Part shown: positions 10,410-21,884 of the stretch, piece after piece
Layout of the letters: each line of letters begins with the position of its first letter
Position numbering within the stretch: position 1 is the stretch's first letter
Source of the DNA: Brassica napus
Lineage: Eukaryota > Streptophyta > Magnoliopsida > Brassicales > Brassicaceae
Direction of reading: 5' to 3'
NCBI RefSeq assembly: GCF_020379485.1
Contig: NC_063452.1
Span: 26,480,770 to 26,544,769 of the forward strand
Length of the DNA stretch: 64,000 nt
Program-made: the position numbers and the translations under genes
Notes under the pieces: generated by a model
The model's database searches: none
What the model was told of the DNA's origin: nothing
What the model saw: the letters and a program-made list of their open reading frames with translations, nothing else

Positions 10410-10668
10410 TCAGTCATAAAAATGTTATTCTCACGACTGATGAATGATAGTCTTTCTTTTATTTCTTTATTTGTCAACCATTACTAATTTTCATATGTTA
10501 ACTAGAAATATGTAAAAAAGACCATTTCATATTTCATGACTAATGAAATGCATACAGTTGGGTTGATCTTCTTATTTTTCTCTACCTTTTGCATAATATT
10601 TACACCCATATATACTATTACCATATAATTATTATGGAAGTATGACTTTAACATGGTTAAGATCCCTT

Positions 10669-12997
10669 TCTTATTAATAGAGAAACAATTTGAAATAGTA
10701 ACCTTGATTTTGTAAGTTAATTACATACAAACCTGCTGAGGTGTCATGCTTACATTCACTCTGAGACATGCTTTAGAAAGACTCTTTAATTACTAGACAA
10801 TTTACAAAACCATGCCACTGGTAGAAAATGAAAATCCCGACCACATAACATGAATACCTTTATGTTTCATTTAAACGTAATATAAAACGTGGTGTATTGT
10901 ATAATCTTTATTCACTGCTTCAGTATTTGAGAATGGGTGGGTCTCCACCAAAAGTATTCACTGCTGCGGTTTACCTAAGTACATGTTGACGGATTATATA
11001 CCTTTTCCATAAAAAAAACTTTACCCACAGTCTATGCTTATGATAACTTGACAAACATTTATTTTCTTGACCTAACTTAAGACTATGGGCAATTGGTAGT
11101 ATCAATGTTAACGATTATCACAAACAATCCCTATTTAAGGTATTGATTCACGAACTACGTAGACAAATATACAACTATGAAACATGTTGAATATCATTTC
11201 CAAATGATTGTTAGACATAAGATGATCACTCACAAACATCGTAAATTAATGACAATATATGTTTTGTTTTTTTTTTGAGAAAATGACAATATATGTTCCA
11301 AGTTCCTTTTAGGTTTACTAAAATTTAATTGTCAAATACAAACATTAACATATCATTTTGAATCTATCATACTGTAAACTTGGTTTTGTTCGTGTATAGA
11401 CCGTCAAATTTATTTTTTATTCTAAATTTTCTATATATTTGTATTTAAAGTATATTCGTATTCAACATATATTCATATTGAAAGTGTACTTTTTGTAGGG
11501 ATGCATATATGTAATTATCATGTATATAAGAAAGATGCATCCAATTAATGTTTTGCATTACGTCGGGATTTTTTGTTAGGGAAATAAGGTAAGTTTATAT
11601 TCTACAATAAATTTGCGTGTAAGACTAATTGGAGGAGTAATGAAGCCTTGATTGAGAAGGCACATATCAAGGATTAAAGAAAGAAACTTATCTCTTACAC
11701 ACTTTGAATATATTGTGTCCGAGTTAATGTTTTCCAATTTTTACCAACCTTGAAATATTTTTTTTGAGTCAATTCAATATTTGCTATTAATAACCGTGCC
11801 CATCATTCTGTGTGCTATATACGGCTATTTATTATCTCATCTTTTCATTTCACAAGTCTTTCAAGCAAAACTTACAGGGATAATTTACTTGCACTCTTAT
11901 TTCGATGGCCGATTTTTATTCGATTTTAGAGTAAAAACCTCTCAAATCCATGTGAAAATATTTCAATTGAACTTTAAAAACTGTTTGTTCCATTAATTCA
12001 ACTTTAAATATTCAATATTAAATAGTCATGAATAAAGCTTATAGACATATTGATTTTTACGGTCTACTGATTCAATAGAATTTAGCTTACCTTTTTGATA
12101 AAAAATATTTTACACAAATAAAATTGACTCAATACAACAAAATATTAAAACTATAATTATGGTTATTTTTTTTATTTTCAATACAACAAAATAATAAATC
12201 TAAATCAAATATATAATTATGGTTATTGCTGATACCTAATTCTTTTATTTTTTTATTAGAGAAGCAATTTGAAATAATAACGTTGCTTTGGTATTTTATT
12301 TATACCATTGACAGTTTGTTTATATGTCAGCTCCGCAACCGTAAGTCTTCTCAACCCTTAATTAAAAACATCTTTTAATTACTAGACAAATTACATAATA
12401 TGCCATTAGTGTTATTATTTACTAGAAGGTTTTATAATATCGGCAAACATATTGCTAAGACAGTATATTAACTTTTCAATTCTGGACCTACTCATCAATA
12501 TTTTTTAAATTGTTATACCAGCATTAACCCAAAACATTCATTTACGGGTTAGCACAAACCTATATTAGCTTGAATAATTTATATGTATACACTTTGTGTA
12601 TTATGAACCAACTATTATTTTACATAGATTTTTAAAAAATTATTATCTTAATTTATTGTGTTATTAATTTTTCGATTATAATTTACAGAGTTTAGATTGT
12701 ATTATAACTCAATATCATAAAATGTAAGTGACTCATACATAATGTATTTTACAATTAGGAGGTCTTTTAACTAAATATTATCCAAGTCTATTTGGAAACT
12801 GCGTAAGAGTGGGTCAAGATTAAGTATAGTCTATTTAGTTAATCCCAATAATTTATTTTTAATGAAATGTAGATTTTAAAAAATTTCAACTTATTATGTA
12901 ATATAGGTTACAAAATAAAATATATTTCACATAAAATTATGTATTTTTCATCAATTTAATAATTTCACTCCGTGTTTTTGCGCGGGTTTTAACCTTG
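10669..12997 (+). mobile_element. Helitron-like region with two 5'-end-like repeats
   Basis: Similar starts occur at 10669 (TCTTATTAATAGAGAAAC) and near 12243 (a T-rich run then ATTAGAGAAGCAATTTGAAA). Each is followed by TTTGAAATA-like sequence and later by AATTACTAGACAA and a CCATGCCACT/TATGCCATTAG block. The right end has CCGTG...CGCGGG (12970-12985) followed by CTTG-T at 12994, a possible degraded CTAG-T terminus. I read this as one or two non-autonomous Helitrons of one family. There is no coding sequence I can support; a 71-codon ORF at 11781 has no recognisable features. Confidence 0.4.
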
Positions 12998-14545
12998 TTT
13001 ATATAGTAAAATGATATCAGACTCTGCCGTACTGCCGTGTTCAACAAATGGATCAAACAAAATAAACACAATTAGTCCCCAAAAAAAGCGGAATAGAGAT
13101 CGAATGAGAATATTTTTTTAATTTTATGCGATGGAAGACAGAATAATTATCAAAATTTTGACTAATTGATTTATTATGCTAACAGAGTGGTATTAATGAA
13201 AGTGTTGAGAAGAAATTGCTTCACCTTTTCAAAACTTTTCTTTATTTAAACTCAAGTAACTTAGATGTTATGCGATCCAAGACAATCAAATTAGTTGAAA
13301 TTGGTAGTGTTTCACCTTAATGATCTCTCATCATGATAGTTTTTTATTAGATAGCAGCTATATATTTCAACTCTTTCTGCGGATTCAGTGTAGCCTTCAG
13401 CCACCATGCTTCATTAAGATTTGGCTCGCAGAAGATTTTGGATCAGTTTACTTTAATGATAATGATGTTTGTGAGTTTTTGTGTCACTCATATTTTCTTT
13501 TCTAGGATCAGTTTGTTCGGATACCAAAAATGAAAGTTAGCTCCTACATTCACGATTTGCACCAGGATGATGTGAACTCAAAATGCCTAAACAAACTAAA
13601 ACCTGTTACGACTCTAACAAACTTAACATAATCTAACTCCATTAAAATATTACTTAACACATATACAGTTAGAGAAGAAAAAATTGAAATCTACAATTGT
13701 GTGAATGGTCATGAAATGCAGGGCATGCTGTTGAGTCTGAGCTGACCCGTCTCGCCTTATTGATTGTGAGCTGCATTTTTACTTTGGTTAAATCCTTGAA
13801 AATATTTTTTCCATCTCTTCTGAAGAGAGAAATTTAAAGGATTTTAAGGGTTAAGAGAATTAAAATCAGTGAATTACTTAAAGTAAAAATTTCAACATTA
13901 AAATATTAGCATTTAAAAGAGTTTGATAATGTAATTAAAATTTGACGGTGGAAAAGAAAGAATTCTATAAATAAGATGACAAGTAGCATGAGAGTCTTTC
14001 ACTATTTTTTGGAGTTCGTCAAATGGGAGATTTTTGTGAAAGTGTTTATGAATTGAGGCTCTTTAGATTAATTTGAAAATTGAGAATTGTTTTGTCAATA
14101 TTAATTTGGTGTATTCAATCATTCTGTAATTTCTTTTCTAAATAACATTTTTTATTTATAAAAATATGATTAAAAAGCTAATAACTAGCTTTTTTTTATA
14201 GGGATTTATATTTTAATTTATTTAGTTATGTAAATTAGATAAATTTCTAAAATATTAATTTAGAATTTTTTTTTTGATAACCTTTGTGTGATCCCAAAAG
14301 CTTTGGCCCACATAAATTCGGGTTTTCTTGCTACTTAAGCAGTTTATGGATGACTAAGAGAAATCAAAACCATGGCAGAAGCTCCAGCTGGAACCTTTTT
14401 ACTGCTAGGGCAAGACCACATGGTTTATAAATACTAGACGAATATTATAGGTAAAACATATATGGCTTTTCTAAAGCGTGTGTTTCTCAAAAAGCTAATA
14501 ACTAGTTGAAAGAGTAAAAACAGCAAATTGTGTAGCAAATCACAT
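12998..14545. other. AT-rich intergenic DNA, no gene recognised
   Basis: Only short ORFs occur. The motif AAATGGATCAAACAAAATAA at 13047-13066 repeats one at about 4932-4951, consistent with an old segmental duplication. I see no RNA gene or transposon end I can support. Confidence 0.5.
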
Positions 14546-14879
14546 ATGTACTTTGGAAAAAAGTTTGCCAGCTACACAAGGTTTACTATAATATGGTGAA
14601 AACCATCTAGAGTACAAGAATGTGTCAAAACCTACACGATGTTTATGTTAATGCATGCCACATATACGAAAGAACAATTAATATGGTGACAACATCGTAC
14701 ACGGATTAAATTGATTTTAACAAAAGATAATAGGGTCAATTCGTGATTAATCAAAAAATCAAATTTAAACCAAAATCCGAGCCAGCCTATGTAATAACCC
14801 GACCCATCCTATGTAATAACCCGAAATCTAATTTGGGGATTTTTCTAAGAGAAACAGAGAAGAAGAGATGGATTGAGAG

Positions 14880-14891
14880 ATTGAGAGAACA

Positions 14892-14950
<59 letters not shown>

Positions 14951-15020
14951 AACGGAGTGAGAGATCGAGAGAGCGAGAGAGAAAGCGACGGAGTGAGAGA
15001 CCGTGAGAGAGAGATATATC
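14880..15020 (+). repeat. GA microsatellite and GA-rich leader inside the MULE
   Basis: A near-pure (GA)n tract at about 14909-14949 is surrounded by imperfect GAGA-rich sequence. It lies upstream of the element's ORF and is probably its transcribed leader. The arginine/glutamate and serine/leucine ORFs across it are artefacts of the repeat. Confidence 0.85.
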
Positions 15021-15056
15021 GAGAGAAAGAGAACGACAAAGATTTGAGGAATCACG

Positions 15057-15466
15057 ATGAGGTAAATTATTGGATTGGTTTTCTATTTTCTATTTTATTT
15101 TTTTTTGGTTTGTTTCTGATTATGCTGTCATGAACTTATGATTTTTTTTATGTCAGTGATTCTATATCAGTGAAAATTAATTGTTTTCATTCGGGAGTAT
15201 TCAAACTTGAAGATGATGGAGAGTTGAATTTTGTGGATGGTATTTTGGAGCAGTTTGAGGTTGACGGTATAGGAGTCTTTGAATGTGTAACGAAGGAGAT
15301 GGTTTATAAAGGTATCACGGGGAAGATGAGGTACAAGTTACCTTATAAAGACATTTCGGAGAAAACGCCTTTGTTTGATAATAACAAAGCACATTGGCTT
15401 GAATTGCCTTGCCCATTGCTTATTGTTGTTTCCTCCACCCAGTTTCATTACTCTTTCTCGGTTTAG
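15057..15466 (+). CDS. short two-exon MULE-borne ORF, possible transposase N-terminal remnant
   Basis: An ATG at 15057 gives a 5-base exon (15057-15061) ending at a GTAAAT donor. An acceptor TGTCAG at 15151-15156 joins exon 2 (15157-15466), for 104 residues starting MSDSISVKINCFHSGVFKLE. This start is preferred over the in-frame ATG at 15170 because it adds seven residues and uses good splice sites. The pattern FHSGVFKLEDDGEL and YKLPYKDISEKTPLFDN looks to me like the N-terminal PB1-like region of plant MuDR-type proteins (FHHGGxF...YY...GLxPLxxD). There is no zinc finger or DDE domain, so it cannot be a working transposase. The gene could instead be a captured host exon. Expression is unknown. 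Confidence 0.45.
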
Positions 15467-15958
15467 ATTTCCCTGTTACAAATCAAATTTTCTCTTATGA
15501 ACCCTAAAGTTTTCGATTCCTAGAGAAGAACGTTTACTTCAGTCGAACACGGGTGTATATAAAGGTTGGGTCGGGTCGGGTCAGGTTTGATTTAATCGGT
15601 TTAAAATTGATTTTTTGATAATCACGAATCGACCCCATTATCTTTTGTTAAAATCAATTTAATCCATTTATGATATTGTCCCGTATTAATTGTTACTTCG
15701 TATATGTGGTATGCATTAACATAGACATCAACCATATTATAGTAAGCTTCGTGTACCCTGGCAAATTTTTTTCCACGTACTTTCATTATTTATTAATAAT
15801 ACTGTTGATAGTGGGATTCATTGTTCATCGTAGCTTGTGATACAAAATTGACAAAATTAGACAAAAAGATTTAAATAAAGTAGAAAAATGTATTACACAG
15901 TTCACGCAGAGACACGCCTCCAACGACGAAGATGACTTTCACATTTCTCTTAAACCAG

Positions 15959-17323
15959 CTAAGAAGCTTGACCCGGACCCGTATCTGTTTTGGTTCTGTA
16001 TTGTTCTTCTACACCAGGAACAACCATACCTGGGTGTTGATAGTACATCTGAACCGGATCGGGTGTTTTCATACCATAATAAGCCGTCCGGTTAACTCCA
16101 TCAGTTGCCATCATAACCGGCCTACCCGTTTCACCATATGCTTGACCCAGACCAGGACCAGGAATCTGATGAGGCTGAGGTTGGTGATGGTATCCCATCG
16201 GTACATGCTGGTATTGTGGAAGATATTGACCCTGCATTAGAACCGGTTGAACCATATGATTACCCTGAACCATATGATTGCCCGGTTGAACCATATAAAC
16301 CGGTGACTGGTAATGAAACTGTGGGCCAGGGGCGGCGTATTGCCATTGCGAGTTGACCGGAAGATTACTCTGTTGAATTACTTGCTCCGGTTGAGGATCG
16401 GCTTTTGGAGTCAAAACCGGTTCTGGACTTTCCGGGTTAATTTTAACCGGTGGAAGTTCCGGAGTAGATGACGTGATCACAGGAGCCGAAGAGGTAGAAC
16501 CATACGGCGAAGGAACATCACGACGAGGCGAACCAGGATCCGAAAGCGTCGAGACTTCTCGTCGGATTTTAGCTCTCGGATCACGATCGTGCGGCGGAGC
16601 AGTCTCGTCGAAATGATCCAACCCGAAGAGGTAATCAGGAACTTCGGAGACGATCGAGGATACTTCAGACCTGACGCGCTCGAAACCTTTGGCGGAACCA
16701 CCGTTAGATGCGGCGGAGGAGCCGTGATTGAGAGCGTCGAGGAACCATTGCTCTCGATTGACGGAGCTATCGAGGAGAGAGCTGATGCTACTTGCTCGAC
16801 TATCGTTATCATCTTCTTCTCCGGCGATGGTTTTGGCGAAGAGGAAGAGACGGAGACGAGAGGAGCGTGGGTTTTGATTCAGTGCGACGCGGTCGTATTC
16901 TTCCATCATGTTCTCTACATCCTCGTCCGTTGATACGGAGATCAACGCGTCAAGATCCTCGTTTGGTAGCTGGTACTTCACGCTCACGTTGCCTTTACCT
17001 AAAATTTAAAACCGAAAAACTCAAAATCCTTAACCGGTCTCGAAAATCAATCTGAACCGGTTCCGATTTAATCGCGAACGAATCATTTGCTTACCGGAGA
17101 GTTTAGCAAGTTTAGTGAGAAGAGAGGTGAAAGTAGTGTGACGATGAACGGCAACCATACGATTGTCACCCCCGACGTAACAGAGCTGGTTATCCGGCGG
17201 ACGAGGCAAGATCCTTCCTCCAAAAGTGCACATGAACCGTACACGTGGCTGGTTATCGTACTCCGATCTCGGCGATGACGCCATTGAGTCGTTGTCCATC
17301 TCCGGCGGAAGGACCGAAGCCAT
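15959..17323 (-). CDS. PB1 (octicosapeptide/Phox/Bem1p) domain protein, 422 aa
   Basis: Exon 1 is 17323-17095 (229 nt) and exon 2 is 16998-15959 (1040 nt), with a GT-AG intron of 96 bp splitting a glycine codon; the stop is TAG. The PB1 domain covers about residues 27-125: it opens with VRFMCTFGGRI, has VAVHRHTTFTSLLTKLAKL, and carries the acidic OPCA-type stretch LPNEDLDALISVSTDEDVEN. The middle is Ser/Pro-rich. The tail is Gln/Pro/His/Tyr-rich, with repeated NHMVQ and QPHQ-type motifs, likely disordered. PB1 domains mediate protein-protein interaction; the partners of this subfamily are not evident here. By order next to ENT genes it corresponds to Arabidopsis At4g05150, though it is somewhat shorter than I recall for that protein. 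The frame is intact. A MULE lies 185 bp beyond the stop. Confidence 0.92.
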
Positions 17324-17540
17324 TTTTCTGCTCTCTCTTTCTTCTCTTTGTCGCCGGGGATTTTGTTAGTTTTGAGACTTTATTTTGGATTCGTACAATT
17401 ATTAAAAGGTGATTGGTCGGGAATAATGTAGGTTAGAGAGACGGGACCGTCATGGACCGCATAATCACAGCACGACTATTTCGGATGGTTAAGATCACTG
17501 TTACCATCTTTTATATAGATACCGGATCTGGTTCGAGATC
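17324..17540 (-). promoter_or_regulatory. 5' UTR and promoter region of the PB1 gene
   Basis: A pyrimidine/purine-biased leader (TCTGCTCTCTCTTTCTTC on the plus strand at 17328-17345) directly precedes the ATG on the minus strand. I do not see a convincing TATA box close to it. Confidence 0.4.
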
Positions 17541-17660
17541 CAAACTAATTTCCATGATCGGTAAGAATTATATATTCTTGTCATTCAAAACATCTATAAG
17601 AATCCAAACTAATTTCCATGATCGGTAAAAATCATATATTCTTATTATTAAGATTTTGAG
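17538..17660. repeat. 64-bp tandem duplication
   Basis: ATCCAAACTAATTTCCATGA followed by TCGGTAA occurs at 17538 and again at 17602, with similar AT-rich downstream sequence. Confidence 0.7.
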
Positions 17661-17950
17661 AATCCCAAATTAGGAAAATGTATATTAAGGTCTGATTGGT
17701 TGCAGCGGCATAATTTTATGTTGTAGCTGTAAAATTTTAGTTGCAAATTTTCGAAAAAAAGCATGATTAATTAACATTATATATTTATACTAAAATTAAA
17801 CTCTATTATTAATATTATAATTAATATTTAAAATAGTAATATTTGAAAATTAAAATAAAATTTAGAAGTTAATTAGTTATTGTAGAAATTACAAAATGAT
17901 TATGATGTAAATTAATATATGTAATTTTTATCTATATATGTATGTGAAAC

Positions 17951-18105
17951 TTTTTTATTTATATACCATATATATGTATACCTATTTTTAATAGTATTTG
18001 TAACATATACACATTTTTAATGTTAGTGAATTTTTTTTATTTATATACCATATATATGTATACCTATTTTTAATAGTATTTGTAACATATACCCATTTGT
18101 AACAT
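17951..18105. repeat. 82-bp tandem duplication, AT-rich
   Basis: TATATACCATATATATGTAT and the following CCTATTTTTAATAGTATTTG occur twice with an offset of 82 bases. The surrounding 17690-18340 stretch, which opens TCTGATTGGTTGCAGC and contains CCACAGCCAG near its right side, may be a decayed MITE. No gene is seen in 17660-18740. Confidence 0.7.
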
Positions 18106-18749
18106 TTTTGTGGATTATATATGTAAGAAATATACTATTATATTTATGTTAGTGAATTTATATTACTATAGAGAAAATGAGGCGTACAGAGAAAAAAAAA
18201 CATTTTCCAAAGCAGTTAAAAATATGTTCTAGAAAATTAGCTTTCCACAGCCAGAAATAAAAGAAAAAATAGACATGATTGTGAAATTTTAAAAATTAAC
18301 CAAAGCTTGATTGTTTTTAATTAGTGATATGGAGAGAATTAAAACTGTTTATCGTACAGTGCTCACATCTTTGTCCAATCTCCCTCTTAATATTTTGATG
18401 GTTGACAAAAACAATCTTGTTATAAGTGTGCAGTATATATTGAAGCTTTGAAAATATAGATTTTTTTTGGTGAATGAACAATTAGCATAGAACAACAGTT
18501 TTGGTGTGAAGTGTGTAATAAGGATTATACACATCTTCTAAATTTTTTTTGATTTTTAATTTTTCTTTTGCTTATATCTATTTAATTAAAAGAGTTTAGT
18601 AAGATGAAAAACAATTAAATATTTAAAAAACTAGAAAATAGGATAGATAACAAGAAATAAAATTGTAATGAATGTGTAAAGAACATTAAGCGACGCTACT
18701 TTTCTTTTTCAAGTATCTTAGCCAATCGTTGACAATCAGATTACAAAAG

Positions 18750-19370
18750 TGTTAGTGTTTGTCGTGTTTCATTGGGTCTAGGTTGGAACTAGGCTGATTT
18801 TGTTAAGCTCATTAGCCGAAGGCGTCGTTGACTCGAGCAGAAGCAGGCTGGACTTGAGCTGGGCCTTTTTGGGATCTGAAAAGAAGACGGACCCATGAGC
18901 GATACGGCGCAGTATCGATTAATGAAGATATTTATATCTTCATCTCCCTCGCGAAACAGAGGATGATCATCACATTTTGTTACGCTAACAGAATAGAGAG
19001 AGAATCAAGAGAGAGAGAGTCTTATCTCGGCGAAGATCGCGACGGAGAGGGCGGAGAGCTGATCGTAATTGAGCCACATGAGAATCTGATTACTGGTGGT
19101 GTATTTCAGAGGTAGTCTCTATACGACCTACTTGGTGTGATCCTCGATTGATTGTAGTAGAGGTACCAAGAATCTGTGTATTGATTCTGATGATCTAGTG
19201 AGCATTTGAGAGCACTGATCTCTTCCCGGACAGTAGGAAACGAAGTCGGGATTAACAAAACTTTGTGTTGATTACGTTTTTCGTTTTCGTATAATCTGCA
19301 AACAAACAAGAGGAAGCCAAGATCAATATCAAGCAATCTCATCGAATTAAATCATGAATAAACACTAACA
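18750..19370 (+). repeat. 5' LTR (621 bp)
   Basis: Starts TGTTAGTGTTTGTCG and ends CACTAACA, immediately before the primer-binding site. It is 54 bp longer than the 3' LTR because the latter lacks a segment around 19206-19260 (GAGCACTGATCTCTTCCC region). Confidence 0.9.
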
Positions 19371-19372
19371 AG

Positions 19373-19384
19373 TGGTATCAGAGC
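19373..19384 (+). promoter_or_regulatory. primer-binding site (initiator tRNA-Met type)
   Basis: TGGTATCAGAGC lies two bases after the LTR and is complementary to the 3' end of plant initiator tRNA-Met, the usual copia primer. Confidence 0.9.
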
Positions 19385-19487
19385 ACAAGGTTATTGTGCA
19401 GGAGCTGATTGCGAGTGATCATGATCTAAGGCGCTAAAGATCCTATATGTTTTGTGGATCTGTGTGTTGGATCGAGCTCGGATCTTG

Positions 19488-20408
19488 ATGGAGTCGGTTA
19501 CGAGGTTTGAGATGGAGAAGTTCGATGGTAAAGGAGACTTTGGGATGTGGAAATTCAAAATGCTGATGCAACTTGAATTGCATGGACTGCGAAAAGTACT
19601 GCAAGATGAATCAGGTAAAGTATCATCGCTGAAAGATGATGATGATTCGAAGCTGCGAGCTAAGGAAGATCCAGATCCTAAAGCTAAAGAGAAAGACACT
19701 AGAGCAATGAATCTGATATGCCTAAGTCTTACTAATATCGTGTTGAAGAAAGTAATGAAGGAACATACTGCAATGGGAGTCTGGAAAGCCTTAGAAGCTG
19801 ACTATCAAACAAAGACATTGCCAAACAGAATCTATCTAAAGCAAAGCTTCGCGAGTTTCAAAATGTCTGAGCAAAAAACGATTGAAGAGAACTTGGATGT
19901 TTTTCTAAAGCTAGTTGATGATTTGGTGAGTCTTAACATCATGGTGTCTGATGAAGATCAAGCTATTCAAGTGCTATCTAGTTTACCACCTTAGTATGAT
20001 TCTCTGGTACAGACGTTGAAGTGTGGAAACGGTAAAAAGACCTTGACTCTAAAAGAAGTTACTATGTCTGCTTACTCTAAGGAAGCTGAGTTAAAAGAGA
20101 AGGGACTTATAGGGAAATCAAGGTCAGGAGCTGAAGGACTTGTTGTTTCTAGAGGAAGAAATTATAAGCGTCAAAATTGTAACCAGGGAAGAGGCATAAG
20201 TAAGAGCAGAGACAACAGATTCAAGAAGAACTCTAAATCACAAACACCAGCCAAACCAAGAGAGTGCTTGTTCTGTGGAAGAAAATGTCATTTCAAAAGG
20301 GATTGTCCCGAGAGAAAGGAAGGAAACAAACAGCAAACGGCCAATGTTGTTGAGAACAAGGAACCTATGATCTTAATAGCAAGCGTACATGATACACGTG
20401 ATCAATGA
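19488..20408 (+). pseudogene. copia gag with zinc knuckle, interrupted
   Basis: From ATG 19488 the frame reads MESVTRFEMEKFDGKGDFGM, typical of copia gag (F.G..DF..WK). It has the leucine-rich Gag core through QVLSSLPP and an in-frame TAG at 19992. After the stop the same frame continues YDSLVQTLKCG. A CCHC knuckle CLFCGRKCHFKRDC lies at about 20265-20306 with correct C-x2-C-x4-H-x4-C spacing. A TGA at 20406 ends the frame just before the protease motif. Gag packages the element RNA; this one would make only a truncated product. Confidence 0.9.
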
Positions 20409-21830
20409 GTTCTTGATTCTGGTTGTACCTTTCACATAACACCGGATAAAGAAGTTCTATTTGACTTTAAAGGAGTTGATGGAGGAAAGGTGTTAATGGG
20501 AAACAATACCTACAATGAAGTGAAGGGAATTGGGAAGCTAAGGATTATGAATCGAGACAGAACGGAAGTGATCTTGGCTGGCGTTTGCTACATGCCATCA
20601 ATGGGCAGAAATCTAATCTCCTTTGGACAGTTGGAGAAGAGTGGGTGTAGTTATGAAGGATCTGGATTCAATGTTACATTCTCTAAAGAAGGAAAGCGTG
20701 TGATCCCAGGAACTTATAAAGAAGGTTTCTATTTCTTAAATGGAAGTGTTCAGAAAGGAGTTGTTGCTGTTGCTAAACCAGAAGTATACAACAAAAAGAT
20801 GGCATTCAAGATTGGGACACATGGGACTTAAGTGCATGAATGAGTTAGTCAAAGAAGGTTATCTTGATGGTAAAGAAGTTCACACACTTGAATTTTTTGA
20901 GGATTGTGTTCTCGGGAAAGCACATAAACAAAGTTTTCAAGAAGGAAAACACACTTCCAAAGAGGCTTTAGACTACATTCATTCGGATTTATGGAGATCT
21001 CCTGGTGTGGAGGAGAGTCTTGCAGGAAGTTAATACTTCATCATGTTCATTGATGATTATTCAAGAAAAGTATGGATTAAATTCCTAAAGTCTAAAGATG
21101 AAGCATTTCAGAGTTTCAAGGAATGGAAACAACTTGTTGAGAATCAAACCGGGAAGCGTGTGAAGTGTCTTAGAACTGATAATGGTTTGGAATTCTGTAA
21201 CAAGGCGTTTGATAATTTATGCAAGAGTTCTCGGATCAAAAGACAAAAGACATGTGCTTACACTCCTCAGCAGAACGAAGTGGCTGAGAGAATGAATATA
21301 ACGATTATGAGCAAGGTTCGAAGCATGTTAGCTGAGACAGGGTTCAGAAAACTGTTTTGGGCATAGAAAACTTCAACTGCAGTGTATCTGATCAACCATT
21401 CTCCTACGTTGTCATTGGGTTTCAAGATTACAGAAGAAGTCTGGTCTGGAAGAAATGTCACACTTGATCATCTTCGAAGGTTTGGATGTGAAGCGCTTGT
21501 TCATGTTGTACAAGAACAAGTGAGTCCTAGAGCTGCTAAAGGCTACTTCTTAGGATATCCTCAGGTTGTAAAAGGTTACAGAGTTTGGATTTCCGAGGAT
21601 GAAAAATATACTATCAGCAGAAATGTTGTGTTCCACGAGGACAAAATGTTTAAAGATACTGTGGAAAAGGATCTTAAGGAATCTAAAAAGACTAAGAAGA
21701 GAAAGAGAGTTCCATTCAGTTTTGATAAGACTTTTGAGGATTCAGGATTAGGTGGAGTGTTATCTGATGAACAGAATGAATCTTCAAACTCATGATCATA
21801 GGAATCATATAGCTCTGAGTCTAAAGTGGG
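20409..21830 (+). pseudogene. copia protease and integrase region, interrupted
   Basis: VLDSGCTFHITPDKE follows the TGA stop at 20406 and holds the aspartic protease D-S/T-G triad. After a frameshift near 20800 comes HSRLGHMGLKCMNELVKEG, the GAG-pre-integrase H-x-RLGH motif. The integrase core shows FIDDYSRKVWIKFLKSKDEA, LRTDNGLEF and TPQQNEVAERMN, that is the second D and the glutamate of the DDE triad. Stops occur at 21031 (TAA), 21364 (TAG) and 21793 (TGA). Downstream is the usual YLINHSPT and GCEALVHV region. Confidence 0.9.
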
Positions 21831-21884
21831 TGAATAGAATGACACAGAAGAAGCTTAAGAAGGACCGTCTACAGAAAGCCTAAG

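Larger units (their letters stand above)
14555..15774 (+). mobile_element. Mutator-like element (MULE) with long terminal inverted repeats
   Basis: The ends are long inverted repeats (about 14555-14771 and 15598-15774), starting GGAAAAAAGTTTGCCAG and ending CTGGCAAATTTTTTTCC. The left arm carries an extra block of about 40 bp. Flanks are ATGTACTTT (14546-14554) and ACGTACTTT (15775-15783), a 9-bp target duplication with one mismatch. Long TIRs plus 9-bp duplication define Mutator-like elements. It carries a GA microsatellite leader and one short spliced ORF, so it is non-autonomous. Its right end is 185 bp from the PB1 gene's stop codon. Confidence 0.85.

Noticed and set aside
14743..15055. 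Arg/Glu-rich and Ser/Leu-rich ORFs
   Set aside because: They are frames through the GA-rich leader of the MULE and have no other features.
16138..17055. Several ORFs on the plus strand and in other minus frames of the PB1 gene
   Set aside because: They overlap the well-supported two-exon PB1 gene in other frames and show no protein features of their own.
19373..19386. tRNA-like match
   Set aside because: It is the 12-base primer-binding site of the retrotransposon, not a tRNA gene; no complete tRNA or rRNA gene was seen in the window.
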